Shown: in pieces, positions 43,781 through 55,428 of the stretch
Position numbering within the stretch: position 1 is the first letter of the stretch
How the letters are laid out: the number at the start of each line of letters is the position of its first letter
Origin: Phytophthora quininea
Lineage: Eukaryota > Oomycota > Peronosporomycetes > Peronosporales > Peronosporaceae
Reading direction: 5' to 3'
NCBI GenBank assembly: GCA_011947345.1
Contig: JAAVTG010000375.1
Span: 124,001 to 188,000, forward strand
Length of the DNA stretch: 64,000 nucleotides
Notes under the pieces: generated by a model
Databases searched by the model: none
What the model was told of the DNA's origin: nothing
What the model saw: only the letters and a program-made list of their open reading frames with translations
Position numbers and translations under genes: made by a program

Positions 43781-44332
43781 GATTGATAGCCACGGTTTTT
43801 GGGCGGGGTTCTGGGGGATGAAATTCGGAGATAAATGGGGTGTCACGGTACGGTTTGTTGAAGCGCGTGTCCAGCTTCGGGAACATTCGCGACGTTTCGT
43901 CTGTTGCATGCGTCGTCGTCGTCGGAGTGCAATGCAATAGATCTCTGCAAGCAATAGGGCCGAGTGGAGATACCTTCAAAGGCCCCGATCGGTCGGTATC
44001 TCGATGATAGCTGCGGAGGATGCTGTGTGATTTACATGGTGAAGCGCATACTGGACGCGTGTGACTTTGCAGCGCAGAATGACCCGAACGAACATGGCAA
44101 AGTAAACTACATGTTGGTGCTCTTACGATTTTTGTCTTGTTGCTGTCGGGGCTGCCTTGGCACTGCGCCGCCCGCCGACTTGCTTGCGCTCTTGTCTTAA
44201 ATAGAAGTTGCTATCTAATCTTCACCTCGTACTCTTTCACGATACTGCACGGCATACTTATATACTTGCTACTGATACGCTGGGGCGCCTTGGTCTGTGC
44301 CCACTTTGTGGGAAACGGCACGCCATGTTGAT
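43781..44332. other. Intergenic region upstream of the BCL7-like gene
   Basis: About 550 bp between two minus-strand genes, expected to hold the BCL7-like promoter and the phosphatase 3' end. A 78-codon plus-strand open frame here lacks any recognisable domain. Confidence 0.4.
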
Positions 44333-45043
44333 TCACGACAGGATCACGCGCTGGTGCTCGGCCAGCAGGTCCGCGAGGCGGAAGAGTTGGTGCAGCCGCG
44401 GACGCACGTCGTCGACGTCCTGCAGACTGGCCAGCACCTTGGTGAGCGACTCGAGCGTGCGGTCGCCCTCGTCGTCGTAGAAGCTCGGCACGGGGATGCC
44501 GTTGCTGGGCTGCATGAGGAACGACACGGGGTTGTTGTCTACGAGGATGACGCGTGACAGGTCGTTGCGCACGACGCCCAGGTCCTTGAGAAACATGCCT
44601 TTGCGCTGCTGGCACGACTCGCGGAAGAAGCGGCCGGCAAACAGCGTGCCCTTGGGGTCCAACACGTCCAGGATGGGCTTGCCGTAGGCCTCCAGGCCCG
44701 CCGTGAACACGTACACGTCGTAGTGCTTGGCGGCCTCCTCAAGGAACCGGTCGAGGCCGGGCCGCTTGTTGACCACGGCGCGCTCGCCGTCGTCCATGAC
44801 GATCTCGAACGAGTCGCCGTACTCCTCAAGCTGCTCGGGGCGGTATTCGCTCTGGCGGTACTCGACCTCATTCTGGAACTTGCTGTGCACGAGGCACTCG
44901 TCCATGTCGAGCACCAGCGCGAGCCGCTCGGTCGGAGCGCGCTTGTGGGCGCCGCTGCGTTTCTTGGCGGCGGCCACTTCGTCTGCGAGGCGGGACCGGG
45001 CCACGCGGGGCTCCACGGGGTATTGCACGACGGTGGCACTCAT
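44333..45043 (-). CDS. CTD small phosphatase-like HAD phosphatase
   Basis: Intact single exon of 236 residues. NIF/FCP1-homology domain: catalytic DxDx motif in LVLDMDECLVHSKF (DMDEC instead of the usual DLDET, both Asp kept), NKRPGLDRFLEEAAKHYDVY, YVFTAGLEAYGKPILDVLDP, and VILVDNNPVSFLMQPSNGIP, ending with SLQDVDDVRP as in SCP and Dullard enzymes. Known relatives dephosphorylate the RNA polymerase II tail or lipins. There is no membrane helix, and the N-terminal 40 residues are basic. The coding sequence is GC-rich, unlike the AT-rich DNA that begins further upstream. Confidence 0.88.
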   Translation of the reverse strand: MSATVVQYPVEPRVARSRLADEVAAAKKRSGAHKRAPTERLALVLDMDECLVHSKFQNEVEYRQSEYRPEQLEEYGDSFEIVMDDGERAVVNKRPGLDRFLEEAAKHYDVYVFTAGLEAYGKPILDVLDPKGTLFAGRFFRESCQQRKGMFLKDLGVVRNDLSRVILVDNNPVSFLMQPSNGIPVPSFYDDEGDRTLESLTKVLASLQDVDDVRPRLHQLFRLADLLAEHQRVILS

Positions 45044-47835
45044 GATGCTGCTGGTCTAAATCGAGTCGGGGCGGATGCAGTGCGGCCGACACTCGGGAAA
45101 AGCGGAAATGAGCTTGGGCGCGTTTGAAGCTGCACGGCAGGCGCAGTTTTCTTCGTCACAGCAGGTGGAGCGCACAGCCGGGCCGAGAAACGGGCGAAAC
45201 TTGCGGTAAAATACGGGGTCGAGCGGGGCGAGGCAAATTCAACAATGAGCACGAATGCACCGGGCTCGCTTGTTGCCAAGCCCCCAATCGGTAGAAAAAA
45301 GATAGCGCCGCTAATTCCGCAGCCAATTCCGCGCTGCGAGCCACAGATTAGCCCTAACTGCTAGCACACCTTGAAGGTTCACGACGCTGGGGATGCGCGC
45401 CTCGCCCCCGCACACCGCTTTTCATAAGAAAATGCGCCACAGACGGCATGTAAAAGCCGGTAGGCTTATCCGGGGCCCCGGTAAATCGCAGCGAGGGCAC
45501 CGCCAAAACTCTGCGGGCGGAGCAGACGTGCAGCACGGCGCGCCAAGCGTACGCACAGTGGGCGTGAAATCGCATTGGTAGCGCGAAGCGTCGTTTCGAA
45601 AGCAGCTCCAACGGCTCGCTGACGCACGGCCGACGAAACGGCCTGCATACTGAGGGCCAAGACAAGCGCCCGAGCATACTCAGACCAAGATAAACGTTTT
45701 TAACTCGAGTTGGTGGATGCTCCGTTGACGCGACGGTTACAAGTTCATCCTGCCGCGAGCCAATCAGCCGTCGCGGATTTAAATTCGAGGGGATGGGGCC
45801 GCTTCCTGGCGGCTCGTCAGTTGGACGCCGAAAATCCGGCCACGTTGAAGCTCGCCTTCACGCCCATTGAGGATCGCCTGTCCCTAGGGCCCCGCTAGCT
45901 AGCTATTAGCGTCGTTCCTGCTGCTGCGGGCTCTCGCTAAATATCTGCCCGCTAGACTACCTTCGCTGCATGTATGCTATGTGTTTTGGTCCTGAGCTCG
46001 TGAACTCGACGCGCTCGGCGAGAATCTCTCGCCGCTCCGGGCGTTCTTCGTGCGTGCGTGGTGTTAAACCGCACAAAGAGTTGTTCGATTTATAAAAACC
46101 TGTAACGGCGCCTGTCCTGAGCCCATGTGGGTTCGCCGTGTCCGTCGGGAGGGGGGCTTGCTCTACATGACCGTGGTGCTCTACCTGGCGCTGGTGCTTG
46201 GCGCTGCTAGTCGCTCCCGTGCCCTGCTGCACCGCATGCGCGTATACTTCAAGCAAGCCGGGCTCGGGTCATCAGCCAGATGTGTTGCAGCGGCTCCCCT
46301 TGCATGCAAGACGCTCGGCACGCCAAGTGCGATGGTGACAGGCTCCAGGTTGTCCGCAGGCAAAGCTGAAGCGCCGTGCGTCGCCAATGCACGGGCTCCG
46401 TTCGGGTGACTCGCCCTGCCACGTTGCCGCCAACGGCACTACCGGTCGGAGGCTCGTGACAATCACGCCCTGCAGTCTTGCCGTCGGAGCCATGCGAACG
46501 ACGTGTTTTTCAGGCGCTGGGGCGTGTTGGCCCTACCCTGTTGGGATCGAGGCTTGTGAATCCTGGCGCTTGCTTGGCCTGGCACTGCTGACATCACATG
46601 CGACTTTCGCAGAGCGAGCCTGGGCAATGCATGATAATCCACCGCAAATGCGGACGCGGTGTCACCGCAGCAACAGCTGATCGTGCCATGCCACGTGTGG
46701 ACTCCTGACAGGCGCTGTCATCGTCGCTGAGAAAGAGAGCAGCATCCACGCGCGAGCGTTGGTAAGGCAAGCGTCGTGCCCTCTATCAATCGCGCCAAAG
46801 CTAAAGTGAACTGCGCCTTGCCGGGCGGCCAAGTCGACAATGCTCAACCGGATCGGATACTTTTGCCGCGCGTGTCTGACCCGCATTGAACCTGAAGCGC
46901 TACGTACTTCTGCTTGGTGCCGCAATTGTTCCAGGCTCGTTTCATTGTTGCCCGTGTCGCGATTGGCCCGCGAAGCGGCGTCGAGCACAATCAGGCCCAC
47001 ATGACACCGCACCGTCATCGCCGCAGCACTATGTCGATGACATCGCGCCCTGCAGCAAGAAGTAGGCAAGCATACTGGTGCTGCTGGAGCAGTGCCCCCC
47101 ACACACACACGTGCACAGGATGCCTTTCCCAGCGAAAAATCCGTGGTCAAATCGCGAGAGCTCGACCGCCACGAGTCGTTCGGTGGCGTGGCCCCCAAGT
47201 TTGCAGCTCCGCGAATACTCCTCGGACTGGAAATTGGTTACCTGTCAACACGGACAACAATGGCAGGACTTTCAGTGCATCTTCCCGACAGCATTCAGCA
47301 ACGCCTTCATGGTGTAAGTAGTGCTCGTGACATTTTTCTTGGCTCGCCAGCGTCGTTCATTCCCCCATATCAACGTTACGTTCAAACAAAATATACCTCG
47401 TCGTGGCGCAGTCCAGGATGGCGTTCACTTACGTTGACGTGCATCTGGCGATTACTATGATGAATTCAAAGCAGTTTGGGGGTATTGTTCTTCCTCTCGC
47501 TGATGAAGCATTTTGTTACTCGGTCCAATGCTGATGATGTAGAAACTGTTCCTGTGGTGGCGGTTATCACCGTCGACGACGATTCGCAAAGGACTCAACA
47601 TGTCCGTGTGCATCGAAAGAGAACGAGGTCGTCGCTACTCATGATCGTCTTCAGCATGGCGCACACGACCATTTCGGGCCGGTAGGTCATGAAAAACTCC
47701 AAAATGATCAATAAATACATAACAACTTGAAGATACAACGATTTTTTGCGTTAAGTTGAATATAAAGTGTTTTCGTCCCTGTGAGTGGCTGATATTATCA
47801 AATTTGAGGCAAATTTAAATAATCAAGCCAGCTGG

Positions 47836-47856
47836 CTGCGCCGCAAAGCGGCGCAG
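47836..47856. repeat. Short GC-rich stem-loop
   Basis: CTGCGCCGC and GCGGCGCAG form a perfect 9-bp stem with an AAA loop, in AT-rich surroundings. A tract of GACGGACAGACGGACGG-type repeats follows at about 47970. The combination resembles the terminal part of a mobile element, such as a Helitron 3' hairpin, but no element borders are visible. Confidence 0.5.
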
Positions 47857-48231
47857 TCTTCGTTCTCCGGAGCGCCTAAGCTAATACCCTCGCTTCGCTC
47901 GGCCGGATGTACTTAGGTGTGTTATCGTCTAGATCAATGCACTGAGGTTTTTAGCCAATCAGAAAAGTGTGACTGACGGACAGACGGACGGACACGCCGT
48001 TAATGTTAAAGAATCGTTCAAAAAGTAAAACGAAGGCCTCGCGAAGGTTCAAAACTCCAACGAGCGACGGAACCAGCACTGATACTGGTATCCGTTTGGA
48101 CCATAAAATATAACCCGCCATACGGTTTTATCGACCATGCAATTGTTGTTTGTTGGGTTGTGCTATCAGTACTTCGTTTGCTTTCTATCCCAGTAATATA
48201 TTTAAAACTTTTTACGCCATAGGTACTGGGA

Positions 48232-48319
48232 TTTATTTTACTGGGATAGAAAGCAACAAAATCCTGGTAATGGGCTGGGCTTATCAGCATTTTGTTGCTT
48301 TCTATCCCAGTAAAATAAA
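48232..48319. repeat. Perfect 31-bp inverted repeat (hairpin, MITE-like)
   Basis: The arm at 48232-48262 and the arm at 48289-48319 are exact reverse complements (core TTTACTGGGATAGAAAGCAA), separated by a 26-bp loop. A third, partial copy of the arm (GCTTTCTATCCCAGTAATAT) occurs just upstream at ~48178. The perfect match implies a recent origin. It could be the palindromic centre of a miniature transposon. Confidence 0.8.
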
Positions 48320-51112
48320 AAAACTAATAACTGAGCCAGAATATGTCAAGTCATTTTGATTATTACAGGCAATTAAATATGCTGAAGAAAGGAGAAGATA
48401 AAGTTCGCGTTGGGATTGAAGGATTTTCACGTGGGTTATCTAAAGCAATTGCTGCCGGCTGTTCTTCACGTTAATTCGGTACTGGGCTGTTTATCGTAAT
48501 AAGTGCGCACGTAGTAACCCGCGCGCAAGTATAAACAGTGGTAGAATCGTTTATTTGTCGCGCACAGATAACTTGGGTCAATAAAAGGATAGACTGCACA
48601 ATAGATATATGTTTTCACCTCTACCAGTTCTATCATGTCGATGAGTTTTCTTGCTGTCAACGTGAAAACCATAACCATCCTGTTTGTTACCCTTTGCGGT
48701 AACATGCAAACTTACGCCTATTGAGCAGAATGTGTTCAATGAAATAACCATGCATTGTAGATAGCGCCATCGATGTCTTCATCAATTGGTTATGGTGGGA
48801 TTGAGTCTTCGTCCAGCATGCTCCGTGGACGTTGAAAATTATACCAATGGCTTTATTGTTTTGTTGATTGCGAACACGCCAGCAATTCCCTTCAAGAGTA
48901 ATCATTTCAGCTTTGCGGACTGTTTCCACTGGAAGGAGGCCTGGTACATGCGGTCAAATGACTTCTGACTGGAATAACATCGGTCGCTGAATCGATGTGA
49001 GCCAAAACGTCAGGCAGCGTTCGGCTCAGCACTACCCTCGTCGGAGCGCACAGCTCACCTCCAACCAGGTGCTTAACTTGTTGGTTAAGCAACTCGACCG
49101 GAATTTTGTTTGAGGGTCACGCCGGGGTTTGCGTACAAACTTTACCTTGGCGCTGAATACCGCTCCGACAGCCATTGCTCCGCAGCTTTTCATCAAGCTC
49201 TTTGTAGTTGGAAAACAACTAGTGGTGACTGAGTTTTATTAACTAAGCCGCATTTCTAGCTGGGTGAAGATAGTGAAGTCCTGGACGTATAATGGCGTCG
49301 TAGCGTTTACTATCGACAAGCGTTACTTTTTGCATCGCAAAATTACCTACGATTCTAGAAAGATGGTTCCAACACAAAAACAGCATTGAATATATGGAGA
49401 TGAGCTGGAATCTAACGCCACCAACCCGTTGCGTATTCGTACAACTAATTTAGCGCTTTCAGGAATGCACTGGAGCTAGACCCCATACTCGTAAATCAAA
49501 ATTACTATCTATATTATCTGGCTATTGTTGTACTGCACTTGTATCTGCGCCTTGTATTTTTGTTTTGCGCTTGTGATACCGTTTTTGCGTTCAACTGCTA
49601 TGTATCCATTGTGATGAATACAGACACGATGATTCTAGGCACGAAGAATAGTGTTTCTCTATTCCATGGAGCCTACTCGCCGTGTCGTCGGTCGGCGTGC
49701 TCCTGTCCAGAAGTCGACGGTTCTCCTGCTTGTCATGAAGTCCGTATTGACGACCAGCTTGACGACTGTGCTCTCGCTCACCATGACGTCCGCGCTCCTG
49801 CTCGCCATGAATCCGTGGTGGTATAGGTGGAGACCATGCGGAGCCGACGGAGTCGGAGCTCATGTATGAGTGCTTGGTATTCTTCACGATGTCCAAGGAC
49901 TTTGGCCGAGCTTTGTTGAGGAGATAATTTCAATGATTCCTAATATCCCAGCGACGCACACTGTACCGTCGCTGAGTTGTGGCGTGGCCTAAAAGCTTTT
50001 TCCCACGTGAAGATCACACACCCTCCCGCCCGGTCCCGCAACACTGTAATTCGGGGTTAGCAAGCGGAACATCCAAAGTTGCCTCTAAGATCTCATGGGT
50101 GACGGGTTGCGCGGCTAGCTTGTGTGGTGCATCAAAGGTGATTTTTATCCGGATGTATTGGTCTTCACCTAGCGCCTTGGCAAACTGGTCCACACAATTT
50201 GCTTTTTTTTGCGTGCATCAGTAAGATGCTACATTTTTTTACTAAAGCAAAAGAAAACTGACGCTGATAATGGTATTATTCTGTACTGATTCTAATGGAA
50301 CTGACGATTATAAAATAGCTCGGCTTGTTTAATATTCAAGATTGTTTCTTTGATATTCCCTTTTGGTCGATATATTTTTTTAATTAGCTTATTTTAAGGA
50401 TCCGATCATCATTTTAGTAGTCCCGTCATAACCGAATTTGCTGGCGATACTTCTACCTTGAAAATGCAACATACATCAAGCGAGGTCACGTATCATTTTA
50501 AAAAATGCAACACGGCTACATGTAAGTCCTTCCGATCTGTAGGATGTATCTCATATGCAACAAGAATTGAATTCCTCATCGGACAACGCAGATTATACTA
50601 TTGTTATTACTCCTCGATTTTGTCTAGGAGGGATTAGTATAATATTTACAATGAATTTTCGAACGGTCACCTTACATACATACTAATCACGTGAAGCAAA
50701 ATATTTGAAAATTCACCGACTTCTGTTAAACGTAACTCAAGGGAATATCGTTGATTCAAACCCTCAACCTGGACCATATCACAAATAAAAAAAAATGGAA
50801 GATCCTACTGCAAATTTAGATTATATTTCGACTCTCTATTTCTGGAGAAATCGAGCCAACCTGTCTCGTGGCTACAGTCAACGCAATATAATGTACTGCA
50901 ATTCAAACTAGGCTAAAACTTCTTCATTTCTGGAGGAATCGGGGAAAATCGTTGGTCTATACCATGCAATTTTGCGCGTGTTTGAGCCTGGTGCACCTTC
51001 AATATCATGGATACGGTTCTTTTTGGTCAGAATGCAATCATTGCTTTTGAATTGTATGTTGAAGAAATAGGTATGTACGTAGCTGTGTCTTTGCCATAGC
51101 TATACTTGCCAG

Positions 51113-51295
51113 GAAACAGTCGAGAGGAATATGTATGCGGCTACTGTGATAGCTAATGAGGGTGTCGTCTATGCTGTGAAGTGCATCGACTCAGCGGCTT
51201 CACGGATGAAAATCCCTGAAGGGATTGATATAATCAAGGAAGACGCCACAACAAATCAGTATGTACTTCAAAAGCACCTGCCGCGCATCCATTAA
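51113..51295 (+). pseudogene. Isolated coding-like fragment in the gene-poor region
   Basis: After an acceptor-like TTGCCAG the frame reads ETVERNMYAATVIANEGVVY and AVKCIDSAASRMKIPEGIDI up to a stop, 60 codons. The amino-acid pattern looks protein-like in otherwise non-coding DNA, but there is no start, no domain and no continuation. It is probably a relic of a gene or mobile element. Confidence 0.2.
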
Positions 51296-52112
51296 CTGTA
51301 TCTGAAGCCGCTAATGCCGGATCCGCTCTGGTCAAGACTTGAGCCCGTCTTCGACGTTTACAATCTACAGCTAATTCCACCCCAACACCAGCATAGCGAT
51401 CATCTCTCGAAAACCTCGCGATGGTCGACGTAGCAAAAATCCTTGACTCTTTACGTCGTCATCATGTACCCGAACTGTGATGAGAAACATGAAAGCCCAT
51501 TAAAGCTTGAGTACGTGATATTGTTCATAGTTTGCACGTGCTTTCATGCGATCGTGTTGTTGACTCTTAAATAATTCGTTTTAGTTTATGTCGCATAAAG
51601 AATGGTAAATTTCGTGAAAATAACGCACTGTTTTTTTTGGAAGAAGAAGAAAAAGGTTACAACATCGCTGCCCCAGTTGATCACCAGGTCGGTTGCTGCA
51701 GTCTCAACGTACTTGTTATTAAGAGCTCAGACACACGGATGATCCGTTGTATTGTAGGGGCCTCTGAGGCATCGTTGGCATTGCCTGTTAATTGTCCCGA
51801 AGTTCGGTTGCTATTGTAATCGATTTTGTGCCTTTTATTTTTCCAAGTTACGCCCGCACTGGTGCCACAATTTGTTCGGTGGTGTGAGAACACCATCCGC
51901 CACCATCTCTTGCCATTTCTCCGCACGAGAACACAGGAGGCAACAGCTCACTCCGCCGTCTTCCCCGCCAAGCGTCGCTTGTCTCTGCCGACCCGCAGCG
52001 CCTCCGCCGGCATCCTTTCTTCTTCTTCTGCATCTCTGTTTTCTCCCGGTGCTCTTAAAGCCTCCAGTCACACCGGTCCCGTCGAGCTACAGCACACCAA
52101 CCGACAGCCACT

Positions 52113-54816
52113 ATGGACCCGTCCGAAGTCACTGTGCTGGTCGTGGAGGACGACGAGTTCACGCGCATGGCCACCATCGACATCCTCAAGTCCTGCCGCT
52201 ACACAGTCTTCGCCGTCGAGAACGGCCAGGAGGCGCTGGACCTGCTCATCGCCAACCACGCCAAGTTCGACCTCGTGCTGTGCGACGTCATGCTACCCGT
52301 GATGACGGGCATCGAGCTGCTGGACGAGATCCAGAAGCACAGCAACACACTGGGCCACATCCCCATCGTCATGACCTCCAGCAACGAGGAGATGGACGTC
52401 GTCACGTCCTGTTTGAGTAAAGGCGCCAAAGACTACCTCATCAAACCCATCCAGGTCAACACTGCCAAGACGCTGGTGCGCCACGTGTGGCTCAGTCGAC
52501 GGCTTGAGCGCACGTCCAACAAAAGCATGTGGCAGGACATTGAAGTGATCCGTACCATCGGCAAAGGCACCCACGGCACGGTGGTGCTCGCTCGCCGTAA
52601 GCAGGACGGCGCAGTGGTCGCTGTGAAGCGCGTGCGGACCTCGCAGATCTCGGAGAATGGACGCAAACAAGCCGACAACGAGGTCATTCTGCTGAAGTCC
52701 CTGTACCATGTCAATATCGTGCGCTTCTACGATCACTTCATGGCCGACGACGAGCTGAACATCGTCATGGAGTATGCAGACGGCGGCAATCTGCGGCAGC
52801 TAGTGAAGTTGCGTTCGCGCGAGAAAATGGGGCCGTTCCCTGAGCCCGTGATCATGAGTTGGTTCGCGCAGCTCGTGCTTGCAGTAGCCTACATCCACGG
52901 CAAGAATGTTCTGCATCGCGACCTCAAGGCACAGAACGTCTTCCTGACGCACAAGAACGTTGTGAAGCTGGGGATTTTGGCATTTCCAAGGCACTAGCTG
53001 GGGATGCCACGGCTAACACGGCTTGTGGAACGCCGGAAAGTATGTCTCCTGAGATCTGCCGCGGGGAGCCGTATGGCAAAAGTCCGATATTTGGTCGCTC
53101 GGCTGCATTTTGTACGAGATGATCATGCTGAGGCGCCCGTTTGAGGCGTCGACGCTGCCGGAGATTTTCACCAAGATCTGCAAGGGCGAGTTCCCGCCCA
53201 TTTTGCCGTCGTTCTCACGCGATTTGCGTCTCCTGGTGCAGCTCATGCTTCAGCAAGATGCTTCAAAGCGTCCTTCGATTGAAGACATTTGTCGCTTCCA
53301 ATTTGTGCAGGCTCCCATCCAGGCATTCTTGTCGGAGCATGTGACGGAATTCCAGGAAGCTCTCGAGCTGGAAGCTAAGCTGCACCAGCCATCGTTGTAT
53401 AGCGCTGGAGCAGGCAACCAACCCACGTCGCCCGGTTCGCCACCGCTTCACCGTCGCAACCATAACAGCAGCAGTGAGACGCCGACGAGCGGAATCGGCA
53501 GTGATGCGGCTGGTGCTGGAGAGACTGGCTCGCCTGTATCAAGCCGCAGCGATGGCTCTAACAATGCTGGCTTCAACAACGGAAGCTTTCGTAACTCTGC
53601 CATCGCCTCAGTTGCGATTGGACTGGCAGCCGAGTCGGTACCGAACACTGGTGGACGTCAGCAGCAAAATAGTGGCTTGGCAAAGATGTCTGGGGACTCC
53701 TCGAGCCTCGACGACACCTTCACCGATAAATTGCGAGCTCAAGTAACCATTGGTGATATCCGTGTCGGACTGTTCACTACGTACAATGCGTGCGTGTCGG
53801 CGGAGGAACTTGTTCGGGTGTTGAGCGAAAACTTCGAGAAGACGGAAGAGCAAGCCGTCAAGATTCTGGCTGAATACCTGAAGAACCACGTGCTGAATCT
53901 CGTGTTTGCTGAAGACGATGCGCACCCAGACTTGAGGTCGAGCGGCACCTTCCTCCGCTTTCAAGTTGACGAGCTATTCGTCCCGCTAAACATGAAGTAC
54001 GTATGTGTCAACGACGTGACGCAGGGGCCCATGGAAGTGTGTCTTCGCGTCCGGGAGGCTATTGCTGAGCTACATGCAGTTGAGTCATTTCCGAAAGGAA
54101 TTGCCACGGGCTTCAGTCTCCCCAATCACGTGTCCGTGACGGGGAGTAGTGCTACCGAGTTCTTCGATGCCCCGTTGTGCAAGAAATACCGTCAGTTCTC
54201 GAAATTGGCTTCGAAGCTCCAGAAAATCGATGTCGGCAGTCTGCCCAAGCACGAGCGCCAGCCGTTCTTCATCAATATCTACAATGCGATGGTGCTTCAT
54301 GGCCTCATCGAGTTCGGTGTGCCGCAGAACATCGGCCAATACAAGGCTTTTGAGCGGGATGTAGCGTACACAATCGGCGGACTAGAGTTCACGCTTGGGG
54401 ATATTAAGCACGGCATCCTGCGCTGCAACCGCAAACCTCCGTCCAACTACTGGGAGCGCCAACTGCAGGCACAGGACCCGAAGCTGCAGTTCCGTCTGCA
54501 TATTCGCGACCCACGCTCATTGTTGGTACTCATTGATTGCGCAGAGCCGTTGCCCAGCGCGAGCGATGTCCCTATTCTCAAACCCGGACGCACCGACACT
54601 GAGCTGGAAGAACAAGCGGAAAAGTTTTGCGAACAATACGTGGAGGTGAACGAGCGCGCTGGGGAAATCGTGCTGCCGCGTGTGTTACGCATCTTCCGCG
54701 ACGATTTTGGGTCCTCGGAGGCTGAAATGGTGTCGTGGCTGGTGCAGTACATGGAGGACGCGCCAGCCAATATTGTCAACTACCGCGTTCGATATCAAAA
54801 CGGCATTTCATCGTGA
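52113..54816 (+). CDS. Receiver domain - NEK-like Ser/Thr kinase - DEP - DUF547 fusion protein
   Basis: Residues ~6-125 form a two-component receiver with all key residues: acidic pair in VVEDDEF, phospho-acceptor Asp in LVLCDVMLPVMTG, Ser/Thr in IVMTSS and Lys in KDYLIKP. A eukaryotic protein kinase follows (~145-400): IGKGTHGTVVLARR, VAVKRV, HRDLKAQNVFL, the DFG region, GTPESMSPEICRGEP, most like NEK kinases. After a Ser/Asn-rich linker come a DEP domain (~545-618; IRVGLFTTYNACVSAEELVR) and a DUF547 domain (~690-830; FFINIYNAMVLHGLIEFG). Two single-base losses lie inside the kinase, near 52972 (GGGG run at the DFG) and 53082 (AAAA run, GKKSDIWSLG). Restored, the protein is 901 residues. No histidine kinase is nearby. 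Confidence 0.85.
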
Positions 54817-55428
54817 TTGTAGCGATGGAAATGGGCGCATCTGGTGCTTTGACACCCTTCTCGAGTCCGTAAGTTCATCTCACGCGGGATGCAGTCGGTA
54901 ATCCTTGCTGCAGTATCTTTTCTCGTGGCCAATAGCTGGTTAATGCCTTGATCTCGCCTCTATCTTCTAACGAAGGTGCTTTTGTGCTTGACAAAGGGCC
55001 GTGTAGTAGTTACAAGCCCGCACACACGAGAAATCCATTTCATTTTTCGAGTCACGTGGTGCCGAAGTGAGCGAGAGGCAATGAGTCGACTACTAAAACA
55101 CAATTCCGTGGCGATGTGCTGTTTGTTTCTGTCTCTTTTTCCATTGCTGTAGTTTGGATGAATTGCACTACAGACGCCAGCCACGCTAACGCGGAAACGG
55201 ACGCAGGAGCTGACGGGGCACGAACATGTTCAGCAATGCGTTCATGACGACGTGGACGGCATCCGGAGAGCAATCGCCCAGACTGATACGAAACGGAGGA
55301 GTGGCCAGGTAGAATTCGGAGTGGACTAAACTGACTGTATAAAAGCAGCAAGGCGTCGCGGCGAACGGAAGAAAACCTGAGGCGTGACAAAACGCAACGT
55401 GACGAGAGCTGGGAGAACTCGTGCGCTT
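54817..55428. other. Tail-to-tail spacer, receiver-kinase / Ras
   Basis: About 610 bp between two convergent genes. Nothing coding is supported; both 3' untranslated regions should lie here. Confidence 0.4.

Larger units (their letters stand above)
45044..52112. other. 7-kb gene-poor region
   Basis: No complete gene can be supported. The first ~2.3 kb are GC-rich but carry only unrecognisable open frames. From ~47.5 kb the DNA turns AT-rich, with short decayed frames on both strands. These include three minus-strand pieces between 49092 and 48466 (for example HGYFIEHILLNRRKFAC) that may be remnants of one mobile-element gene. A GC stem-loop, a perfect long inverted repeat and one coding fragment are listed separately. 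Such islands fit the repeat-rich compartments of Phytophthora genomes. Confidence 0.5.

Noticed and set aside
43964..44200. 78-codon plus-strand open frame (MEIPSKAPIGRYLDD...)
   Set aside because: No recognisable domain, and it lies in the probable promoter of the BCL7-like gene; nothing supports translation.
46125..46409. Plus-strand open frame with a hydrophobic start (MWVRRVRREGGLLYMTVVLYL) in the gene-poor region
   Set aside because: GC-rich DNA gives open frames on both strands here. There is no domain, no conserved pattern, and overlapping frames of similar length.
47836..47856. Possible Helitron 3' end at the GC stem-loop
   Set aside because: No CTRR terminus at the right distance, no 5' TC end and no Rep/helicase coding sequence can be seen, so only the stem-loop is reported.
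49539..49869. Short open frames around 49.5-49.9 kb as a small secreted protein
   Set aside because: The apparent leader (LVFLFCACDTVFAF) is followed by low-information sequence open in several frames; there is no promoter element and no conservation evidence.
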